Source: Ramlibacter albus
Lineage (GTDB): Bacteria; Pseudomonadota; Gammaproteobacteria; Burkholderiales; Burkholderiaceae_C
Assembly (NCBI RefSeq): GCF_014297445.1
Contig: NZ_JACORU010000001.1
Span: 310,001-374,000, forward strand
Reading direction: 5' to 3'
DNA length: 64,000 nucleotides
Part shown: piece by piece, positions 60,142 through 64,000 of the stretch
How positions within the stretch are numbered: position 1 is the first letter of the stretch
Layout of the letters: every line of letters begins with the position of its first letter
Program-made: the position numbers and the translations under genes
Notes under the pieces: generated by a model
What the model saw: only the letters and a program-made list of their open reading frames with translations
What the model was told of the DNA's origin: nothing
Databases searched by the model: none

Positions 60142-61749
60142 TCAGGCCGAGCGCAGCGTGCGGCTCAGGAGCACCACCGGGATCAGCCCGACCAGCACCA
60201 GCGCGATCGAAGGCAGCGCGGCTTCGCCGAGGCGCTCGTCCCGTGCGAGCTGGTAGGCCACCACGGCCAGCGTGTCGCTGTTGAAGGGCCGCAGCACCAG
60301 CGTGGCCGGCAGCTCCTTCATCACGTCGACGAACACGAGCAGCGCCGCGGCCGCGGCGGAGCGCTTCAGCAGCGGCCAGTGCACGCGCGCGAGGAGCGCG
60401 GGCCCGGCGCTGCCCAGCATCCGTGCCGTGTCGTCGAGGCTCGCCGGGATGCGCGCGTAGCCGCTCTGCACCGACTGCAGCGCCACCGACACGAAGCGCA
60501 CCAGGTACGCCCACACGATGCCGAGCACGGTTGCCGTCACCCAGTAGCCCGCGCTGGATTGCGGCAGTGCCTGCTGCAGCCAGCCGACCGGCAGCAGCAG
60601 GCCGACGACGATGACCGCCCCGGGCACCGCGTAGCCGAGGCTCGCGAGGCGCACCACGCCACGGGTCAGGCCCGACTGCGCGCGGCGCACGCTGAAGGCG
60701 AGGAGCAACGCACAGGCCACCGCCAGCGCGGCGCTGATGAGCCCGAGCCGCAGGCTGTGGAAGGCCCACTGGCCGAAACGCTCCCAGGGCAGCGAAGAGC
60801 TCTCCGCCACGAGCGCGCGGAGCATGAACGCCAGCGGCAGCACGAAGCCCATCACCACCGGCAGCAGGCAGATCAGCCATGCAACCCAGCGTGCGCCTCC
60901 ATGCAAGGGCGCGGGTTCCGATTCCGCCCCCGCGCCGCGCCGCTGCGTCGCGGCAAAGCGCAGCCGATGCTGTGCGCGCGTCTCCAGCGCGAGCAGCACC
61001 GCCACCACTGCCAGCAGCATCGTCGCGAGCTGCGCGGCGGCGATGCGGTTGTCCATCGACAGCCACGCCTTGTAGATGCCGGTGGTGAAGGTCTGGATGC
61101 CGAAGTAGCTGACCACGCCGAAGTCCGCCAGCGTCTCCATCAGCGCGAGCGCAACACCCGCGACCACGGCCGGGCGGGCCAGCGGCAGCGCGACGCGCGT
61201 GATGCGGCGGCGCAGCGGCGCACCCAGCAGCCGCGCGGCTTCCATCAGGTGCGCGGCGCGCTCGGCCAGCGCGGTGCGCGCCAGCAGGTACACGTAGGGA
61301 TAGAGCGCGAACACGAAGACCCAGATGGCCCCGTAGACGTTGCGCACCTCGGGGAACACGCGGCCTTCGAGCCCGAAGCGCGCGCGCAGCATCGTCTGCA
61401 GCGGCCCGCTGAACTGCAGGAAGTCGGTGTACGCGTAGGCGATGACGTAGGCCGGCATCGCCAGCGGCAGCAGCAGCGCCCACTCGAACGTGCGCCGGCC
61501 GGGGAAATCGAAGAGCGTGACGGCCGCCGCGGCCGTGGTTCCGACGACCGCGGTGCCCACGCCGACGGCCAGGCACAGCCCGAGGCTCGTGAGCGCGTAG
61601 TCGGGCAGCACGGTGGCCGCCATCTCGCGCAGGATCTGCGCGCTGGCCTCGTTCCATTGCAGCCACGAGCCCAGCACCGCCAGCACCGGCAGCACCAGCA
61701 CGGCGGCAAGCAGCAAGAGGGGCAGGTCGGTCAGCGGCCGGACGCGCAT
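60142..61749 (-). CDS. Fe(III)-type ABC transporter permease (FbpB-like, fused)
   Basis: 535 aa with two permease domains in one chain, about 12 membrane segments, as in FbpB/SfuB. EAA-like loops: AARLLGAPLRRRITRVALPL and TARMLGSAGPALLARVHWPL. Also YAYTDFLQFSGPLQ and LRPFNSDTLAVVAYQLARDE, typical of iron(III) importers. Divergent from its ATPase gene across an 87-bp region with a candidate Fur box. No iron-binding protein gene is seen here. Confidence 0.92.
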   Translation of the reverse strand: MRVRPLTDLPLLLLAAVLVLPVLAVLGSWLQWNEASAQILREMAATVLPDYALTSLGLCLAVGVGTAVVGTTAAAAVTLFDFPGRRTFEWALLLPLAMPAYVIAYAYTDFLQFSGPLQTMLRARFGLEGRVFPEVRNVYGAIWVFVFALYPYVYLLARTALAERAAHLMEAARLLGAPLRRRITRVALPLARPAVVAGVALALMETLADFGVVSYFGIQTFTTGIYKAWLSMDNRIAAAQLATMLLAVVAVLLALETRAQHRLRFAATQRRGAGAESEPAPLHGGARWVAWLICLLPVVMGFVLPLAFMLRALVAESSSLPWERFGQWAFHSLRLGLISAALAVACALLLAFSVRRAQSGLTRGVVRLASLGYAVPGAVIVVGLLLPVGWLQQALPQSSAGYWVTATVLGIVWAYLVRFVSVALQSVQSGYARIPASLDDTARMLGSAGPALLARVHWPLLKRSAAAAALLVFVDVMKELPATLVLRPFNSDTLAVVAYQLARDERLGEAALPSIALVLVGLIPVVLLSRTLRSA

Positions 61750-61796
61750 GGCACTCGCATCATCCCAGCCCCGAAAGCCATTTCAGTTGATCCAAT

Positions 61797-61815
61797 GCAA
61801 ATGCGAATCATTGTA
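61797..61815. promoter_or_regulatory. Candidate Fur box
   Basis: GCAAATGCGAATCATTGTA matches the 19-bp Fur consensus GATAATGATAATCATTATC at 14 positions, and the AATGCGAATCATT core is typical of betaproteobacterial Fur sites. It is 22 bp from the ATPase start and 47 bp from the permease start, so it could repress both genes when iron is ample. Confidence 0.65.
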
Positions 61816-61828
61816 GACAACTACAATG
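61809..61828. promoter_or_regulatory. Perfect palindrome next to the Fur box
   Basis: CATTGTAG (61809-61816), ACAA, CTACAATG (61821-61828): perfect 8-bp arms. It overlaps the right half of the Fur box and contains TACAAT (61822-61827), a good -10 hexamer. It may be an operator for a second regulator or part of an extended Fur site. Confidence 0.5.
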
Positions 61829-61836
61829 GGGGCGCC

Positions 61837-62940
61837 ATGCATGTAGAAGTCAACCGGTTGTCCGTGGCGTACCGGGGGCGCGAGCGCCCCGCGGTCGAGG
61901 GGGTTTCCCTCGGCCTGCGCGCCGGGGACATCGGCGTGCTGATCGGCCCTTCGGGCTGCGGCAAGACGACGCTGCTGCGCGCCATCGCCGGGCTGGAACC
62001 CGCGAGCGAAGGCGAGATCCGCATTTCGGGCGAGGTCGTCACGGGTGGCGGCACGCACGTCGCGCCCGAGAAGCGCCGCATCGGCATGGTGTTCCAGGAC
62101 TACGCCCTCTTCCCCCACCTCGACGTCGCGCGCAATGTCGCCTTCGGCCTCGATGCGTGGCCGCGGGGGAAACGCGCGCAGCGCGTGGCCGAGGTGCTGG
62201 AGCTCGTCGGCCTCGCCGGCAGCGAGAAAGCCATGCCGCATGAGCTCTCCGGCGGCCAGCAGCAGCGCGTCGCGCTCGCGCGCGCCCTCGCCCCGCAACC
62301 GCAATTGCTGCTGCTGGACGAGCCCTTCTCCAACCTCGACGTGGACCTGCGCGAGCGGCTCGCGCACGAGATCCGCGGCATCCTCAAGGCCGCGCAGGCC
62401 ACGGCCCTCTTCGTCACGCACGACCAGCTCGAGGCGTTCGCCATCGGCGACGAGATCGGCGTGATGCACGAAGGCAGGCTGCACCAGTGGGACGACGCGT
62501 ACACGCTGTACCACCGCCCCGCCACGCGCTTCGTCGCGGACTTCATCGGCCACGGCGTGTTCGCCAATGCCACGCTCAAGCGCGTGGGCAACCAGGTGAT
62601 GGTGCACACCGCGCTCGGCCCGCTTGCCGACAGTGCGGAGTGCCCGCTGCCCAGCGCCTTCAGCTACGGGCAATGCGAGGTGCTGCTGCGCGCCGACGAC
62701 ATCGTGCACGACGACGACGCGCCGGTGAAGGCCGAGATCCTGCGCAAGGCCTTCCGCGGCTCGGAGTTCCTCTACACGCTGCGCCTGGCCACCGGCGAAG
62801 TGCTGCTCGCGCACGTACCCAGCCACCACGACCACAAGGTCGGCGAGTGGATCGGCATCCGCGCGCAGGTGGACCACGTCGTCACGTTCCAGCGCGAGGC
62901 CGGCGCGGCCGCGGCTCCGATCGCGTCGTTCGCCGCGTAG
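61837..62940 (+). CDS. Fe(III)-type ABC transporter ATP-binding protein (FbpC-like)
   Basis: 367 aa. Walker [18 protein letters not shown]-loop [10 protein letters not shown], signature [15 protein letters not shown], Walker [13 protein letters not shown], then a C-terminal TOBE-like regulatory domain (about 240-350). Pairs with the divergent fused permease. The ATG at 61837 ([10 protein letters not shown]) is the family start although its ribosome site is poor; a start only about 15 bp after the TACAAT hexamer would mean a very short leader. Confidence 0.92.
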   Translation: MHVEVNRLSVAYRGRERPAVEGVSLGLRAGDIGVLIGPSGCGKTTLLRAIAGLEPASEGEIRISGEVVTGGGTHVAPEKRRIGMVFQDYALFPHLDVARNVAFGLDAWPRGKRAQRVAEVLELVGLAGSEKAMPHELSGGQQQRVALARALAPQPQLLLLDEPFSNLDVDLRERLAHEIRGILKAAQATALFVTHDQLEAFAIGDEIGVMHEGRLHQWDDAYTLYHRPATRFVADFIGHGVFANATLKRVGNQVMVHTALGPLADSAECPLPSAFSYGQCEVLLRADDIVHDDDAPVKAEILRKAFRGSEFLYTLRLATGEVLLAHVPSHHDHKVGEWIGIRAQVDHVVTFQREAGAAAAPIASFAA

Positions 62941-63049
62941 CCCGGGTCTCCTCCTCTTTCGAAGCGTCCATAGACTTCCGGTCAGGTTGCGATCGAGGGG
63001 AGGACGCCTAGCATGGGTTCAGCCAACCCACGCGCCAGGAGCCCAGCGA

Positions 63050-64000
63050 ATGACACCGACGACCGCCACCCAGCAAACCCCCGCGCGGCTGCGCGCCTAC
63101 GGCGCCGCTGCCGCCGGCTCCGGCGGGGGGCGCGACCACAACGCGGCGATCCGCGAAGCGGCCCAGAAGCGCATCAAGGCGGGCGTGTTCGGCGCAGCCG
63201 CGGCGGCCAAGGCCGAACTCGACCGCCTCGCCGCCGAGATCGCGCTGGAGACGGGCAGCATCCTGCTCACCGCACCGGTCAAGAGCGAGGAACGGGCCGC
63301 CGAGAAGGTCAAGGGCGACTACCGCGGCGACTGGCTCGACCTGAAGGATGCGGCGCGCATCACGCTCATCGCGCGGGACGAGCAGAACCTGAAGGCGGTG
63401 ATCGGCACGATCCGCAAGCGCATGCGCGCCGGCACGGGCCATTGGCTCGTGAAGGACCAGTACGTGTACGAGCCGCACAAGGAGTGCGGCTACTCGGGCT
63501 ACAACGGCGTCGTGCGCTTGGGCATCCCGCCGAAGGAAGTCAAGGCCAGGCCCCTGCCCGAAGCCTTTCACCCGATCCTGATGGACGAGCTCAAGACGCA
63601 GGTCGTGCTCGATGGCTTCGCGAAGGGCACCAAGCCACCCGCCTACGCCGGCCGCTTCGGCGAGATCCAGGCGAACTCGGTGGCCATGATGTACGGCAAG
63701 ATGAGCAAGGACAGCTTCATCCGCATGCTCGGCTCCGCCCAGTACTTCCTCTGCCGGGCCAGGTTCGGTGTCGAAGGCGGCGCCGCGCACACGCTGTATG
63801 AGATCTCGCGCAGCGTGAAGTCCTCGCCCGACGACCGCCGCGCCGCCGAGGAGCTTTGCAGGCGCTACCACCGGCGCCTGCGCAACCAGGACGGGATGGG
63901 CGCCGACCCGCGGCTGAACTTCGAAGTGCTCCTTTTCTGCAAGGGCGTGCACGCCGGCTCGCTTGCCACGCTGCGGCAGCGGTGGCGCAGCGGCGCCCCC
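63050..64000 (+). CDS. RelA/SpoT-fold nucleotidyltransferase-like protein (partial, runs off the edge)
   Basis: 317 codons are visible with no stop before the window ends. The N-terminus is low-complexity and helical (to about 70). The domain that follows recalls RelA/SpoT synthetases: VKSEERAAEKVKGDY, LKDAARITLIARDEQNLKAV, GYSGYNGVVRLG (compare GYRSxH) and GEIQANSVAMMYGKM (compare EIQIRT). A C-terminal extension of 80 residues or more continues past the edge. No hydrolase (HD) domain precedes it, so it would be a small alarmone synthetase-like or toxSAS-like enzyme if active. The match is from motif memory only. Confidence 0.6.
   Translation, partial: MTPTTATQQTPARLRAYGAAAAGSGGGRDHNAAIREAAQKRIKAGVFGAAAAAKAELDRLAAEIALETGSILLTAPVKSEERAAEKVKGDYRGDWLDLKDAARITLIARDEQNLKAVIGTIRKRMRAGTGHWLVKDQYVYEPHKECGYSGYNGVVRLGIPPKEVKARPLPEAFHPILMDELKTQVVLDGFAKGTKPPAYAGRFGEIQANSVAMMYGKMSKDSFIRMLGSAQYFLCRARFGVEGGAAHTLYEISRSVKSSPDDRRAAEELCRRYHRRLRNQDGMGADPRLNFEVLLFCKGVHAGSLATLRQRWRSGAP

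Noticed and set aside
63013-63801. Plus-strand frame of 262 codons at the right edge
   Set aside because: Arg/Pro-rich shadow. The neighbouring frame from 63050 has normal protein composition and RelA/SpoT-like motifs.

Overview
This GC-rich window reads as chromosomal DNA of a betaproteobacterium in Burkholderiales, most likely Comamonadaceae (Ramlibacter/Variovorax-like). The reasons are the prs-rplY-pth order, a caa3/aa3-type cytochrome oxidase cluster carrying the small Burkholderiales assembly genes, a Bug-type tricarboxylate-binding protein, DUF1841 and cytochrome c4. This placement is inference from gene content, not a database match. Genes are tightly packed with many 4-bp ATGA-type overlaps. 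I see no phage, insertion sequence or CRISPR array.

Layout: 1-3.1 kb is housekeeping (prs, rplY, pth, a DUF4124 protein, a YfhL-type ferredoxin). 3.1-10.9 kb is a complete peptide-type ABC importer (two permeases, two ATPases, one binding protein) followed by an amidase and a TTC38-like TPR protein. 10.9-21.2 kb carries coaD, rsmD, an active/inactive pair of M16 peptidases, ftsY, cutA, a DUF962 protein, rpoH behind a perfect CIRCE operator, a degenerate-GGDEF membrane protein and a Bug protein. 21.2-31.3 kb is the cytochrome c oxidase locus: an AlkC/AlkD-like gene, SCO, ctaB, ctaA, a divergent SCO-like protein, SURF1, DUF2909, coxC, DUF2970, cox11, a 36-aa assembly protein, coxA, coxB with a fused cytochrome c domain, and DUF2244. 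31.3-45.3 kb holds a BioC-like methyltransferase, comF, trmL, a MaoC protein, an orphan ParA, a kefF-kefC pair, a 1056-aa hybrid histidine kinase with an orphan PAS copy behind it, a TauE/SafE permease, and an iorAB-like molybdenum hydroxylase opposite an AraC regulator.

45.3-45.8 kb is a gene-free stretch holding two roughly 160-bp structured repeats in inverted orientation. Each is closed by its own inverted repeat, and the arm sequences differ between the copies while pairing is kept, which looks like covariation. I consider this the most unusual non-coding object here. 45.8-49.6 kb is a pcaIJF-type operon (3-oxoacid CoA-transferase plus thiolase) with a serine hydrolase at its end. 49.6-54.7 kb has DUF1841, cytochrome c4, a MoxR ATPase and its VWA partner separated by three small genes, and tRNA-Arg(CCU). 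55.3-60.1 kb is a tandem pair of 792-aa RTX-type surface/secreted proteins. 60.1-62.9 kb is a divergent Fe(III)-type ABC permease/ATPase pair around a candidate Fur box. A RelA/SpoT-fold-like gene runs off the right edge.

The main functional themes are respiratory oxidase assembly (heme A synthesis, copper delivery, subunits), heat-shock control through HrcA and possibly a sigma-E-type factor at rpoH, peptide or amide uptake, iron uptake, and degradation of aromatic or acyl-CoA compounds.
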